Shown here: piece by piece, positions 29,777-38,030 of the stretch
Layout of the letters: each line of letters begins with the position of its first letter
How positions within the stretch are numbered: position 1 is the first letter of the stretch
Source of the DNA: Agathobaculum desmolans ATCC 43058
GTDB lineage: Bacteria; Bacillota; Clostridia; Oscillospirales; Butyricicoccaceae
NCBI RefSeq assembly: GCF_000701665.1
Contig: NZ_JNJN01000019.1
Coordinates: forward strand, 1 to 47,239
DNA length: 47,239 nucleotides
Reading direction: 5' to 3'
Made by a program: the position numbers and the translations under genes
Notes under the pieces: model-generated
Databases searched by the model: none
The model's input: the letters and a program-made list of their open reading frames with translations, nothing else
Told to the model about the DNA's origin: nothing

Positions 29777-29824
29777 CAGCGTCCATGCGCTGCTGTAAAA
29801 CGCGGCGATACACAGAACAAAATA

Positions 29825-29855
29825 CAAAAGCTGGGGTATACATCCTCAGCTTTTG
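29825..29855 (+). terminator. Terminator after the HIT gene
   Basis: CAAAAGCTGGGGT pairs with ATCCTCAGCTTTTG with one mismatch or bulge. It resembles the yqeB terminator. Confidence 0.65.
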
Positions 29856-30030
29856 TGCTGTTGGGAGAGATCAGCTCCGGCTATGCAGAAAAACAACAGG
29901 CAGAGCGACTGAAGGTACTGATATTCGGTAAACGCGGCAGATTGAGGCAGCAATTTGCCCGCTGTTAAGCAACAGGTGCTTTTTGTAAAAAGGCTGACAA
30001 GATGAATGCCCGGAGCGTTCAGAAACTGTT

Positions 30031-30072
30031 AAACGGTCTTTAACGGTATTTTAACGGTTTTTATGCTATACT
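30031..30072 (+). promoter_or_regulatory. Response-regulator-type promoter with AACGGT repeats
   Basis: AACGGT occurs three times at about one-turn spacing (30032-30037, 30042-30047, 30053-30058). An extended minus-10 TGCTATACT (30064-30072) follows and there is no minus-35 box. This layout suggests activation by an OmpR-type response regulator, probably the one encoded at 31192. Confidence 0.6.
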
Positions 30073-30112
30073 ATATCGTGTAATATTGCCGATGGCAGGG
30101 GAGGGAGCTTGC

Positions 30113-31195
30113 TTGCAGAAGAAAAAAGCCAAAGAGAATCTGTTTACCTTTACGTTTCGGGACTTTCTGATTTTTTTAGGTATCTTTGCTTGTGCTGTAG
30201 AGCTTTGCATCCTGCTGCGCATGGCGGATAGCACGGACGGTTTTGCCTCGCCGGTGTTTGTGCTGGCGGTGCTCCTGATTTCACGTTTTACCAACGGTTA
30301 TCTGTTTGGAACGATCGCAGCGGTATTGAGCGTAATCGGTATCAATTACATTTTCACCTATCCATATTGGGAGTTCAATTTTACGCTGTCAGGTTATCCG
30401 CTTACGTTTTTGACGATGCTGGGCGTTTCGCTGGTCACCTGCACAATGACAACCAAGATTAAAAAGCAGGAACGGCTGCGGACAGAAGGAGAAAAAGAGA
30501 AAATGCGGGCGAATCTTCTGCGGTCAGTTTCGCATGATATTCGTACGCCGCTGACATCGATTGTCGGTGCGACTTCGGCCGTGCTGGAAAATCCTGAACT
30601 GTCTGAAGCTGATAAGTGCGAACTGATTCAGGATGCGCGGGACGAGGCACAGTGGCTTATCCGTGTGGTGGAGAATCTGCTGTCCATCACACGCATTGGG
30701 GATGCGCAGGCACAGATATCCAAGCAGTCCGAGGCAGCGGAGGAAATTATCGGTGAAGTGGCGCGTAAGTTCCGTAAGCGGATTCCGGATGTACATCTTA
30801 CAGTGGTTGTACCGGATGAGGTGCTGATCGTACCTATGGACGCGATCCTAATCGAGCAGGTATTGAGCAATCTGTTGGAAAATGCTGTAATACATGGTGA
30901 AACCACAACGGAGATTCGTCTATCGGTAGAGCGGGACGGTGCATATGCTCGTTTTGTAGTGCAGGATAACGGCGCGGGCATTCCAGCAGGGGAACTGCCA
31001 AAACTGTTCGACGGCACGCTGAAGCGCAGTGAAACTGCTTCGGGAGACGGAAAGCGTAATATGGGACTTGGCCTGTCTGTCTGCATGGCGATTGTACGGG
31101 TGCACGGCGGCACGATGGATGCGAAAAATCGATCAGAGGGAGCGGAGTTCAGTTTCAGGCTGCCGCTTTCCGAAAAGGAGTGGCAGGAAGTATGA
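30113..31195 (+). CDS. Sensor histidine kinase, short KdpD-like (DUF4118)
   Basis: The 360-residue kinase has an N-terminal set of membrane spans (about 18-35, 48-56, 66-83, 94-110) in the DUF4118 arrangement of KdpD, with FTNGYLFGTIAAVLSVIGIN. A coiled linker follows, then the dimerisation motif SVSHDIRTPLTSI with His 141, and a HATPase (NLLENAVIHG, VVQDNGAGIPAGELPKLF, NMGLGLSVCMAIVRVHGG). The large N-terminal KdpD/USP cytoplasmic domains of E. coli KdpD are absent. I chose the TTG at 30113, placed seven bases after GGGGAGGG; an ATG at 30092 has no ribosome site. It overlaps the regulator gene by four bases. The signal may be K+ or envelope state. Confidence 0.88.
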   Translation: MQKKKAKENLFTFTFRDFLIFLGIFACAVELCILLRMADSTDGFASPVFVLAVLLISRFTNGYLFGTIAAVLSVIGINYIFTYPYWEFNFTLSGYPLTFLTMLGVSLVTCTMTTKIKKQERLRTEGEKEKMRANLLRSVSHDIRTPLTSIVGATSAVLENPELSEADKCELIQDARDEAQWLIRVVENLLSITRIGDAQAQISKQSEAAEEIIGEVARKFRKRIPDVHLTVVVPDEVLIVPMDAILIEQVLSNLLENAVIHGETTTEIRLSVERDGAYARFVVQDNGAGIPAGELPKLFDGTLKRSETASGDGKRNMGLGLSVCMAIVRVHGGTMDAKNRSEGAEFSFRLPLSEKEWQEV

Positions 31196-31899
31196 CGATA
31201 CGGGAAAAAGTGCTGATTGTGGAGGATGAGAAGAGCATTGCGCATTTTATCTCCGCGATCCTTACATCTAACGGATATGAAACGATCCGCGCACGCACCG
31301 GAGCAGAGGCGATGACCATGCTTTCTTCTCACTGCCCGGATCTGGTGATTCTGGATCTGGGTTTGCCGGATATGGACGGGCTGGAGGTGCTGAACAGCCT
31401 GCGCACCTGGTCCAGCCTGCCGGTCGTGGTGGTATCGGCCCGCACGCATGAGCACGATAAGGTGGAGGCGCTGGATCTCGGTGCGGATGATTATTTGACC
31501 AAGCCGTTCGGTACGGCGGAATTGCTGGCTCGGGTGCGTACCGCGATCCGGCATACGCGCACCACATCACCCAGCAGTGAGATCGCCCGACAGGGTACGT
31601 ATACGGTTGGGGAACTGACGATTGATTACAACAAACATCAGGTGATCGTGCGCGGGGAAAATGTACATCTGACGCTCAGCGAGTTCCGCATTGTGGCACT
31701 GCTCGGCAAGTTTGCGGGCAAGGTGCTGACTTATGATTATATTATCAAGGAGCTGTGGGGGCCGCGCGCAGGAGGAGATAATCAAATTCTGCGGGTAAAT
31801 ATGGCCAATATACGCCGGAAGATCGAAAAAAATCCGGCAGAACCCGAGTATCTGTTTACCGAAGTGGGAGTAGGCTATCGGTTAGCGGAAAACGAGTGA
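31192..31899 (+). CDS. OmpR/KdpE-family response regulator
   Basis: The 235-residue regulator has a receiver domain (VLIVEDEKSIAHFISAIL, phospho-acceptor Asp 55 in LVILDLGLPDMDG, Lys 104 in YLTKPFG) and an OmpR-type winged helix (LTLSEFRIVALLGKFAGKVL, LWGPRAGGDNQILRVNMANI, TEVGVGYRL). The sequence is closest in character to KdpE. It is coupled to the KdpD-like kinase by ATGA. No kdpFABC genes are in the window, so its targets are elsewhere or different; the AACGGT repeats at 30032-30058 are a likely autoregulatory site. Confidence 0.9.
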   Translation: MTIREKVLIVEDEKSIAHFISAILTSNGYETIRARTGAEAMTMLSSHCPDLVILDLGLPDMDGLEVLNSLRTWSSLPVVVVSARTHEHDKVEALDLGADDYLTKPFGTAELLARVRTAIRHTRTTSPSSEIARQGTYTVGELTIDYNKHQVIVRGENVHLTLSEFRIVALLGKFAGKVLTYDYIIKELWGPRAGGDNQILRVNMANIRRKIEKNPAEPEYLFTEVGVGYRLAENE

Positions 31900-32023
31900 C
31901 CGCCGGCCTATCAGCCTGCCGTATGGCGGGGAGAAGGGGGCGGCACAACCAAAGATCAGCAGCCGGACCGGATCGGTATGATGCCGGTTCGGCTTTCTGT
32001 TGAACCGCAGAGGAAAGAAAAAG

Positions 32024-32052
32024 GTGACATTTTGCAGCAATCGTGGTATAAT
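32024..32052 (+). promoter_or_regulatory. Promoter before the M50-scpAB operon
   Basis: GTGACA (32024-32029), 17 bp, TATAAT (32047-32052), with GTGG preceding the minus-10 box. Confidence 0.65.
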
Positions 32053-32140
32053 TTCAGAAATACAAAGTGGTACGGCATTTGTGTGCAAAAACGGGTAAAC
32101 GATACGCATCCGGCCGTACAAGTGATGGAGGAATGAAACC

Positions 32141-32797
32141 TTGCTGTTACGAACCTTGCTGAGCGGGGATCTGCGCTCGGCGCTGATTATGCTGGCGCTG
32201 TCACTGCCGGCGATCGTTCTGTGCCTGTCCGTGCATGAAGCGGCGCACGGCGGCGCAGCCTATCTGCTGGGCGACCGCACGGCCCGGGATTCTGGACGCA
32301 TGACCTTGTCGCCGTTGGCACATATCGATCCGGTGGGTTTTTTGTGCCTGCTGTTGTTCGGCTTCGGTTGGGCAAGGCCGGTACCGGTCAACATTTCGAA
32401 TTTCAAAAACCGTCGTTCAGGTATGGCGATCACTGCACTGGCAGGACCGGCGGCAAATTTTGTCACGGCTTTCTTTGCTTATTGTCTGTATTTTCTGGTG
32501 GGAATGGTTGACGGCAGTGTATTTATGCAGGTGCTGGGGCAGTTCCTGCTAACCGTAGCAAGCATGTCGGTCGGCTTGGGGGTATTCAATCTGATCCCGA
32601 TCCATCCGTTGGATGGATCGCGCGTATTGGATGCTTATCTGCCGTTTTCCTGGTCGCTGAAGATTCAAAAGTATCAGCCGGTCATCCTGCTGGTATTTAT
32701 TCTGGCGCTGTGGCGCGGCTGGTTGGATATTCTGATGTCCCGTGTGGGCGTGGTGATCTTCCGCTGGGCGGCACGCTTTATCGGTCTGTTTTTGTAA
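32141..32797 (+). CDS. Site-2 protease family (M50) membrane metalloprotease
   Basis: The 218-residue protein has the zinc motif HEAAH (32-36) within the first membrane spans and the second motif NLIPIHPLDGSRVLDAYL (about 150-167) with the metal-binding Asp. Five or six hydrophobic spans are visible. It belongs to the small YwhC-like M50 group; intramembrane cleavage of an unknown substrate is expected. The start is a TTG, nine bases after GGAGG; the nearby ATG at 32133 is out of frame. It leads a conserved clostridial run into scpA (9-bp gap) and scpB. Confidence 0.88.
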   Translation: MLLRTLLSGDLRSALIMLALSLPAIVLCLSVHEAAHGGAAYLLGDRTARDSGRMTLSPLAHIDPVGFLCLLLFGFGWARPVPVNISNFKNRRSGMAITALAGPAANFVTAFFAYCLYFLVGMVDGSVFMQVLGQFLLTVASMSVGLGVFNLIPIHPLDGSRVLDAYLPFSWSLKIQKYQPVILLVFILALWRGWLDILMSRVGVVIFRWAARFIGLFL

Positions 32798-32806
32798 GGC
32801 AGCGGT

Positions 32807-33517
32807 ATGGATTTTCATTTGGAACATTTCGAAGGCCCTTTGGATCTGCTGCTGCATCTGATCGCCAAAAACAAGGTCAGCATTTATGATATCCCGATTT
32901 CGGAGATCCTTGATCAATATATGGAAGTGCTGCACGCAGAGCAGGCGATGGATCTGGATGTGGCGGGGGATTTTGTGGCTATGGCGGCGCAGCTTGTCTA
33001 TATCAAGTCCAAAATGCTGCTGCCCCGCCGTGAGGAGGAGGAAGACGAGGATCCGCGCGCCGGCCTGGTCGAGATGCTGCTCGAATACCAGCGGCTCAAG
33101 CTGGCAGCACCGTATTTTCAAGAACGCGGCGAACTGGGGCGGGATATCTTTGTAAAACAGCCCGAGCCACAGCAGGATACACCGCAGGAGTATCATCACA
33201 CGGTACGGGATCTGGTTCGTGCAGCGGAAAATATGCTGCGCAAGACCAAACGGCGGGTACCGCCCCCGGCGAGCGCCTTTACCGGGATCGTCGGGCATGA
33301 GCCGGTGCCGGTCGAGGGCAGGATCACTGCGATCCTGCGCCGGTTTTTGCATCAGGTACGCCTGCCGTTTCGCCGTTTGTTTGAGGATGCTTCCAGCCGT
33401 TCGGAGATCGTAGCGACCTTTTTGGCGGTGCTGGAGCTGTCCAAAACACGGCGGATCTATCTGGAAGGCGAGGGCGAGGATATGGAACTGACCCTGACAG
33501 GGGATAAAGGAGAGTAA
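32807..33517 (+). CDS. scpA: Segregation and condensation protein ScpA
   Basis: The 236-residue kleisin starts MDFHLEHFEGPLDLLLHLI, the ScpA signature, with IYDIPISEILDQYMEVLH and a C-terminal winged-helix part (SSRSEIVATFLAVLELSKT). It bridges the SMC dimer with ScpB and compacts and segregates the chromosome. An acidic stretch REEEEDEDPRAG lies at about 80. The ribosome site is weak (AAGGCAGCGG), suggesting coupling to the M50 gene nine bases upstream. It is followed after six bases by scpB, the normal pairing. Confidence 0.95.
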   Translation: MDFHLEHFEGPLDLLLHLIAKNKVSIYDIPISEILDQYMEVLHAEQAMDLDVAGDFVAMAAQLVYIKSKMLLPRREEEEDEDPRAGLVEMLLEYQRLKLAAPYFQERGELGRDIFVKQPEPQQDTPQEYHHTVRDLVRAAENMLRKTKRRVPPPASAFTGIVGHEPVPVEGRITAILRRFLHQVRLPFRRLFEDASSRSEIVATFLAVLELSKTRRIYLEGEGEDMELTLTGDKGE

Positions 33518-33523
33518 CGCTGC

Positions 33524-34093
33524 ATGACCGAACTGGAAGCAGGTTTGGAGGCCGTGCTGTTTGCCGCGGGGGACGCGGTGCCGGCAGAGCGGCTGGCTGC
33601 TGCATTGGAAACCTCGCCGGAGGAGGTGTTTCATGCGGCGGAAGCCTTGCAAAGCCTGTATGATTTTGAGAAGCGCGGCATCATGCTGCTGCGGCTGGAA
33701 GATAAGCTGCAGCTTGCTTCGCGGCCGTTGTATGCCGCCGCAGTACGGCGGGCGACCGAGTCGCGCCGGCCGCCTTCGCTTTCTCCGGCAGCGCTGGAGG
33801 TGTTGACCATTGTGGCATATCGCCAGCCGGTGACACGCGCCTTTATTGACCAACTGCGCGGTGTGGACTCGGGCGGCACGGTGGCAGGACTGGTGGAAAA
33901 AGGGCTGATTGAAGAGGCGGGACGCATGGATGTGCCCGGCCGTCCCATTCTGTACCGGACGACCGAGGCGTTTTTGCGTGTCTTTTCCATCAGCAGTCTG
34001 CACGAACTGCCCGCGCTGCCTGCATTGGAGGAAAATGAGCAGATGGAGCTGGATATGAGCGGCAAAACCGCCGAACAGACGGGAACGGAGTGA
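33524..34093 (+). CDS. scpB: Segregation and condensation protein ScpB
   Basis: The 189-residue protein has two winged-helix parts (TELEAGLEAVLFAAGDAV, AERLAAALETS; then SPAALEVLTIVAYRQPVTRA, FIDQLRGVDSGGTVAGLVE), the ScpB core, and a degenerate acidic C-terminus. It dimerises and clamps ScpA in the SMC complex. AAGGAGAG overlaps the scpA end as its ribosome site. It is followed seven bases later by the DUF2953 gene. Confidence 0.95.
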   Translation: MTELEAGLEAVLFAAGDAVPAERLAAALETSPEEVFHAAEALQSLYDFEKRGIMLLRLEDKLQLASRPLYAAAVRRATESRRPPSLSPAALEVLTIVAYRQPVTRAFIDQLRGVDSGGTVAGLVEKGLIEEAGRMDVPGRPILYRTTEAFLRVFSISSLHELPALPALEENEQMELDMSGKTAEQTGTE

Positions 34094-34100
34094 AGCGCAT

Positions 34101-34742
34101 ATGTCCATGATCCTGTGGATCATTGCGATCCTGCTGGGGCTGGCGCTGCTGCTGCTGGTGGCTGTATGTCTGCTCAGCATCCGCACCGGCGTGGACGCTG
34201 TCGGGATAGACGGCGAGGTCAGTGTGGAGGCGCGTTACGGTTCACTGCGCATTCCGGTCTGGCCACCGCCTGCACCGGAGCCAAAAGAGCCGCAGCAGAG
34301 CGCAGCAGAGGAACAGCCGAAAAAAAACGAAAAAAAGCGAAAATACCATTATGTGCTAAACCGGGAAGCATTGGATATTGGTGAAATTGCCGATTTGGCG
34401 TTGACCATGCTGAGCGAATTGGCAGACGAACTGCGGATCAGCCGTCTGCGGGTGCGGGTGCGCATTGCGACGGCGGATGCGGCCCGTACCGGCATGCTGC
34501 TTGGCGGAGCATCCGCGCTGACCGGTATGCTGGTACCGTTTTTGGAGAATACTTTTGAAATGCGGGACTACCATGTGGATGTGGATGCGGATTTCGAGGA
34601 AGAACAGACCCATTGGGCATTTACGGTATCCTGTTCGCTGCGCCCGCTGCGGCTGCTTTGGGTGCTGCTGCGGCATGGCAGGGAGCTGTACCGTTTGTAT
34701 AAACGATTGATCAGGAAAGAAGAGGCGATAGAACATGAGTGA
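34101..34742 (+). CDS. DUF2953-domain protein
   Basis: The 213-residue protein has an N-terminal membrane span (IIAILLGLALLLLVAVCLL), a Pro/Glu/Lys-rich linker (APEPKEPQQSAAEEQPKKN), and the DUF2953 core (about 120-190, LRVRVRIATADAARTGMLLG, YHVDVDADFEEEQTHWAF). In sporulating Firmicutes DUF2953 genes lie directly before gerW/ytfJ, as here. A role in sporulation or the envelope is inferred from that link. It overlaps the gerW start by 8 bp. Confidence 0.85.
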   Translation: MSMILWIIAILLGLALLLLVAVCLLSIRTGVDAVGIDGEVSVEARYGSLRIPVWPPPAPEPKEPQQSAAEEQPKKNEKKRKYHYVLNREALDIGEIADLALTMLSELADELRISRLRVRVRIATADAARTGMLLGGASALTGMLVPFLENTFEMRDYHVDVDADFEEEQTHWAFTVSCSLRPLRLLWVLLRHGRELYRLYKRLIRKEEAIEHE

Positions 34743-35166
34743 ACATCCTATCAGTGAATTGATGACACAAACCATGACCAAGATCAAGGAGATGGTGGAT
34801 GTCAATACCATCATCGGCACGCCGATCACCACGGCGGACGGAACCACCGTGATCCCGGTTTCCAAGGTGACGTTTGGATTTGGTTCGGGCGGCAGCGATT
34901 TTGCGCCCAAACACGCATCCGGGCAGGCGCCGCTGGCGTTTGGCGGCGGCGGTGGCGCAGGGGTAACGGTTTCGCCCGTGTGCTTTTTGATCATCAGCCG
35001 GGACGGCAGCGCCAATATCCTCGGTGTGAATGCGCAGGCCTCCACCACGGTGGACCGTCTGGTCGAAATGATTCCGGGTGCGATCAACAGGGTTTCCAGT
35101 TTTATGGAAGGCTACAAGGGAAAGGCAGAGCCGAAGACGGCGGCGGAACCGGAGTCGGACGTATAA
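34735..35166 (+). CDS. gerW: GerW/YtfJ-family sporulation protein
   Basis: The 143-residue protein starts MSEHPISELMTQTMTKIKEM and has the family core VDVNTIIGTPI, DGTTVIPVSKVTFGFGSGGS, a Gly-rich FGGGGGAGVTVSPVCFLI and VDRLVEMIPGAI. YtfJ/GerW is a spore protein needed for normal germination in Bacillus, and it marks the genome as that of a spore former. It is translationally coupled to the DUF2953 gene. A hairpin with T-run follows at 35183-35214. Confidence 0.93.
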   Translation: MSEHPISELMTQTMTKIKEMVDVNTIIGTPITTADGTTVIPVSKVTFGFGSGGSDFAPKHASGQAPLAFGGGGGAGVTVSPVCFLIISRDGSANILGVNAQASTTVDRLVEMIPGAINRVSSFMEGYKGKAEPKTAAEPESDV

Positions 35167-35182
35167 GGGCGCTTTTCTCCGC

Positions 35183-35214
35183 AAAACCTACTCATGCAGG
35201 AATGAGTAGGTTTT
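35183..35214. terminator. Terminator after gerW
   Basis: AAAACCTACTCAT, loop GCAGGA, perfect complement ending TTTT. It lies only 25 bases before the next start codon, so readthrough to the carboxypeptidase gene may be partial. Confidence 0.75.
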
Positions 35215-35238
35215 GTTATGCGGGGAAGAGGTGCCGAA

Positions 35239-36366
35239 GTGAAAAAAACAGTGTGCTGCTTGCTGCTGATGATGCTGTGCATCCCGGTGTCGGATGCGCT
35301 GAGTGCGCAAAGCGCAGTGGTGATCGATGCGGATACCGGGGATGTGCTGTTTGAGCACAATGCGGATACACGGCTGCCGATGGCTTCTACCACCAAGATC
35401 ATGACGGCGCTTGTCGCGCTGGAGACCGGTGGGCTGGAGCGGATGTACACGGTCAAAAAAGAATATGCCGCGGTGGAGGGCTCTTCCATGTATTTACAGG
35501 AGGGGGAGCGAATCACCCTGCGGGATACGCTGTATGGGCTGATGCTGGCCTCGGGCAATGACGCGGCGGTGGCGATCGCGGAGGAATGCGGCGGTTATGA
35601 TGCGTTTGTGGAAAAGATGAACGCGAAGGCGGCAGCTCTCGGCCTGAAAGATACGCATTTTGTCAATCCCAACGGTTTGCCGGATGCATCACATTATACC
35701 ACGGCGCATGAACTGGCGATGATCACGGCAGCAGCATTGCGAGACCCGGTGTTCCGGCAGATCGTGGCGACACAAAGCTGCACGGCGGGCGGCCATGTCC
35801 TGACCAATCATAACCGTCTGCTGCGGATGTATGACGGTGCGATCGGCGTAAAGACCGGATTTACCCGCGCGGCGGGGCGGTGTCTGGTATCGGCGGCGGA
35901 GCGCAGCGGCAGAACCTTGATCGCAGTGACCCTGAATGATCCGGATGATTGGAACGATCATATTGCGCTGCTGGATGCGGGATTTGCACAATACGAGCCG
36001 GTAACACTGCACGGGGCGGGAGAGACTGTGGTTACCCAACGTGTGTTCGGCGGGGATGTGGAGCAGGTGCCGCTGACGGCACAGCATACGGTAACTGCCT
36101 ATTTGCGTCCCGGGGAACGCGATAAGTTAAAGACTGTCCGTTACGGCGAAAAAATATGTTATGCGCCGGTCGTGCGCACGGCCAATGCCGGACGGATCGA
36201 ATACCGGTTAGGTGAGCGGGTGTTGGGGCAGGACACGCTGGTTTACGGCGGCGCGGCACTGCTGCCGCCGGAGGAGAAAAGCATCGGAGAGCGCCTGCTC
36301 GACCGTTTATTTGGCGGCGAACAGGCGCAGACGATTGAAAAACAGGATGCAGGAGGAGAACAGTGA
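35239..36366 (+). CDS. D-alanyl-D-alanine carboxypeptidase (DacF/DacB type)
   Basis: The 375-residue serine peptidase has a signal peptide (KKTVCCLLLMMLCIPVSDA), the active motif STTK (Ser 50, Lys 53), SGN (105-107) and KTG (205-207), as in penicillin-binding protein 5-like enzymes. The C-terminal beta domain runs from about 255 to 340. It trims the terminal D-Ala of peptidoglycan stem peptides and in this position is probably the sporulation-associated DacF. I chose the GTG at 35239 behind GAGGTG; an ATG at 35218 lies next to the terminator and lacks a ribosome site. It overlaps the next gene by four bases. Confidence 0.92.
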   Translation: MKKTVCCLLLMMLCIPVSDALSAQSAVVIDADTGDVLFEHNADTRLPMASTTKIMTALVALETGGLERMYTVKKEYAAVEGSSMYLQEGERITLRDTLYGLMLASGNDAAVAIAEECGGYDAFVEKMNAKAAALGLKDTHFVNPNGLPDASHYTTAHELAMITAAALRDPVFRQIVATQSCTAGGHVLTNHNRLLRMYDGAIGVKTGFTRAAGRCLVSAAERSGRTLIAVTLNDPDDWNDHIALLDAGFAQYEPVTLHGAGETVVTQRVFGGDVEQVPLTAQHTVTAYLRPGERDKLKTVRYGEKICYAPVVRTANAGRIEYRLGERVLGQDTLVYGGAALLPPEEKSIGERLLDRLFGGEQAQTIEKQDAGGEQ

Positions 36367-37088
36367 AGGAAAGAGTACAAAAGCTGCTCGCGCAGGCGGG
36401 TCTGTGCTCCCGCCGGGAGGCGGAGCGGTGGATCGCGGACGGGCGTGTAACGGTGAACGGACGCAGGATTTCGCTCGGCGATCAGGCGGACGCACAGCGT
36501 GATAAAATTCTGGTAGACGGCAAGCCGGCCGGCAGCTCGGAAGAGAAAAGATATCTGATGCTGTACAAGCCGCGCGGCTATGTGACGACGATGAAGGATG
36601 AGCGCGGACGTAAAACGGTTGCCGATCTGGTGCGGGGCTGCGGCGCACGTGTTGTGCCGGTTGGACGGCTGGACTATAATTCCGAGGGACTGCTGCTGCT
36701 GACCAACGATGGTGAGCTGGTGCACGCGCTGACCCATCCGCGGCATGAAGTAGCGAAGCATTATGAGGTGCGTGTGCGTGGTCGGCTGAACCGCATCCCG
36801 CAGCTCGGTGAACCGATGACGATTGACGGTTATGCAATTCGTCCGGCGGAAGTTTTCATTTTACAGCAGGATGAGCAGAGCGCCAAGCTGCGTCTGACCA
36901 TCCATGAGGGACGCAATCGACAGATCCGCAAAATGTGTGAGCAGTGCGGTTTGGAGGTGCGCCGCCTTAAGCGGGTGGCGATCGGCACGCTGCCGCTCGA
37001 TCCTGGACTGCGTGCCGGCGCATGGCGCGAACTGACCGGGGATGAGGTAGCATATTTGCAGGAGATTGCTGCAAATTTGCAGGATTGA
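36363..37088 (+). CDS. Pseudouridine synthase, RsuA/RluB family
   Basis: The 241-residue protein has an N-terminal S4 RNA-binding domain (RVQKLLAQAGLCSRREAE, WIADGRVTVNG) and the catalytic domain with the Asp 104 motif GRLDYNSEGLLLLTNDG, then HPRHEVAKHYEVRV and IHEGRNRQIRKMCEQCG. It isomerises a uridine in rRNA, most probably of 23S (RluB branch). The start is GTG behind AGGAGGAGAACA, overlapping the carboxypeptidase stop. It closes the sporulation/segregation run; a small palindrome with a T-run at 37088-37112 may terminate it. Confidence 0.93.
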   Translation: MKERVQKLLAQAGLCSRREAERWIADGRVTVNGRRISLGDQADAQRDKILVDGKPAGSSEEKRYLMLYKPRGYVTTMKDERGRKTVADLVRGCGARVVPVGRLDYNSEGLLLLTNDGELVHALTHPRHEVAKHYEVRVRGRLNRIPQLGEPMTIDGYAIRPAEVFILQQDEQSAKLRLTIHEGRNRQIRKMCEQCGLEVRRLKRVAIGTLPLDPGLRAGAWRELTGDEVAYLQEIAANLQD

Positions 37089-37099
37089 TGCAAAACATC

Positions 37100-37128
37100 T
37101 TGCATTTTTTTGCTGCACCGCGTACAAT
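37100..37128 (+). promoter_or_regulatory. Promoter of the RpiR operon
   Basis: TTGCAT (37100-37105), 17 bp, TACAAT (37123-37128). The palindrome ATGCAA-N6-TTGCAT (37088-37105) overlaps the minus-35 box and, with the following T-run, could also serve as terminator for the previous gene. Confidence 0.65.
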
Positions 37129-37160
37129 AAAAGGGATAATATTGCGGGGAGAGACTGGCC

Positions 37161-38030
37161 ATGAACGACCTGATCAATAAAATCCAAAGCGAGCTGCCCG
37201 GGTTTTCCAAGGGACAGAAGCAGATCGCGCGTTACATATTGGAGCATTACGACAAAGCCGCGTTTATGACGGCCAGCCGACTGGGAACGACGGTGGGCGT
37301 CAGTGAATCCACCGTGGTGCGGTTTGCAACCGAGCTGGGATATGACGGTTATCCGCATTTGCAGCGCGCCTTGCAGGAGATGATCCGCAATAAGCTGACA
37401 TCGGTGCAGCGCATGGAGGTATCAAGCGACCGCATGGGCGGGCGCGATGTGCTGCAGACCGTGCTGCATGCGGATATGGATATGATCCGCCAAACGCTGG
37501 ATGAGCTGGATCGGGATGCGTTTCAGGGTGCGGTGGACGCACTGATCGGCGCAAAGCGCATTTACATTCTGGGAGTGCGTTCCTCGAGTGCGCTGTCGAA
37601 TTTTCTTGGGTTTTATTTTAACCTGCTGTTTGAAAATGTACGGCTGGTACATACCAACAGTGTCAGCGAGATTTTTGAACAGATGCTGCGGATCGGGCCG
37701 GGGGATGTGGTATTCGGCGTGAGCTTTCCGCGTTATTCCAAACGCACGCTCAGCGCGATGCAGTATGCCCGTGACCGGGGCGCCCGCGTGATCGCGCTGA
37801 CCGATTCTCGGCTGTCGCCGCTGGCGCGGGTGGCGGATCACCTGCTGCTGGCCCGCAGTGATATGGCAAGTTTTGTGGATTCGCTGGTGGCGCCCCTGTC
37901 GGTGGTCAACGCACTGATCGCTGCGGTAGGGATGAGCCGCCGGGATGAGATCGAGCAGACGTTTAACAAGCTCGAGCGCATCTGGGAGGAATACGACGTA
38001 TACGAAAAGCTGGAGGACGACACGAATTGA
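37161..38030 (+). CDS. MurR/RpiR-family transcriptional regulator
   Basis: The 289-residue regulator has an N-terminal HTH (GFSKGQKQIARYILEHYDKA, ASRLGTTVGVSESTVVRFAT, ELGYDGYPHLQRALQEM) and a C-terminal SIS phosphosugar-binding domain (RIYILGVRSSSALSNFLGFY, DVVFGVSFPRYSKRTLSAM, RVIALTDSRLSPLARVADH). Such proteins sense sugar phosphates and control sugar or cell-wall recycling genes. The target is unknown; a palindrome overlapping its own minus-35 box suggests autoregulation. GGGGAGAG precedes the ATG. Its end overlaps the flavoprotein gene by four bases. Confidence 0.92.
   Translation: MNDLINKIQSELPGFSKGQKQIARYILEHYDKAAFMTASRLGTTVGVSESTVVRFATELGYDGYPHLQRALQEMIRNKLTSVQRMEVSSDRMGGRDVLQTVLHADMDMIRQTLDELDRDAFQGAVDALIGAKRIYILGVRSSSALSNFLGFYFNLLFENVRLVHTNSVSEIFEQMLRIGPGDVVFGVSFPRYSKRTLSAMQYARDRGARVIALTDSRLSPLARVADHLLLARSDMASFVDSLVAPLSVVNALIAAVGMSRRDEIEQTFNKLERIWEEYDVYEKLEDDTN

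Larger units (their letters stand above)
29777..30112. other. Intergenic space before the two-component operon
   Basis: This 336-bp space contains the HIT terminator (29825-29855) and the repeat-flanked promoter of the sensor kinase (30031-30072). Nothing else is recognised. Confidence 0.6.

Noticed and set aside
32549-34186. A 545-codon minus-strand open frame opposite scpA/scpB
   Set aside because: It is a shadow in GC-rich sequence; the plus strand encodes ScpA and ScpB with clear motifs and tight gene packing.
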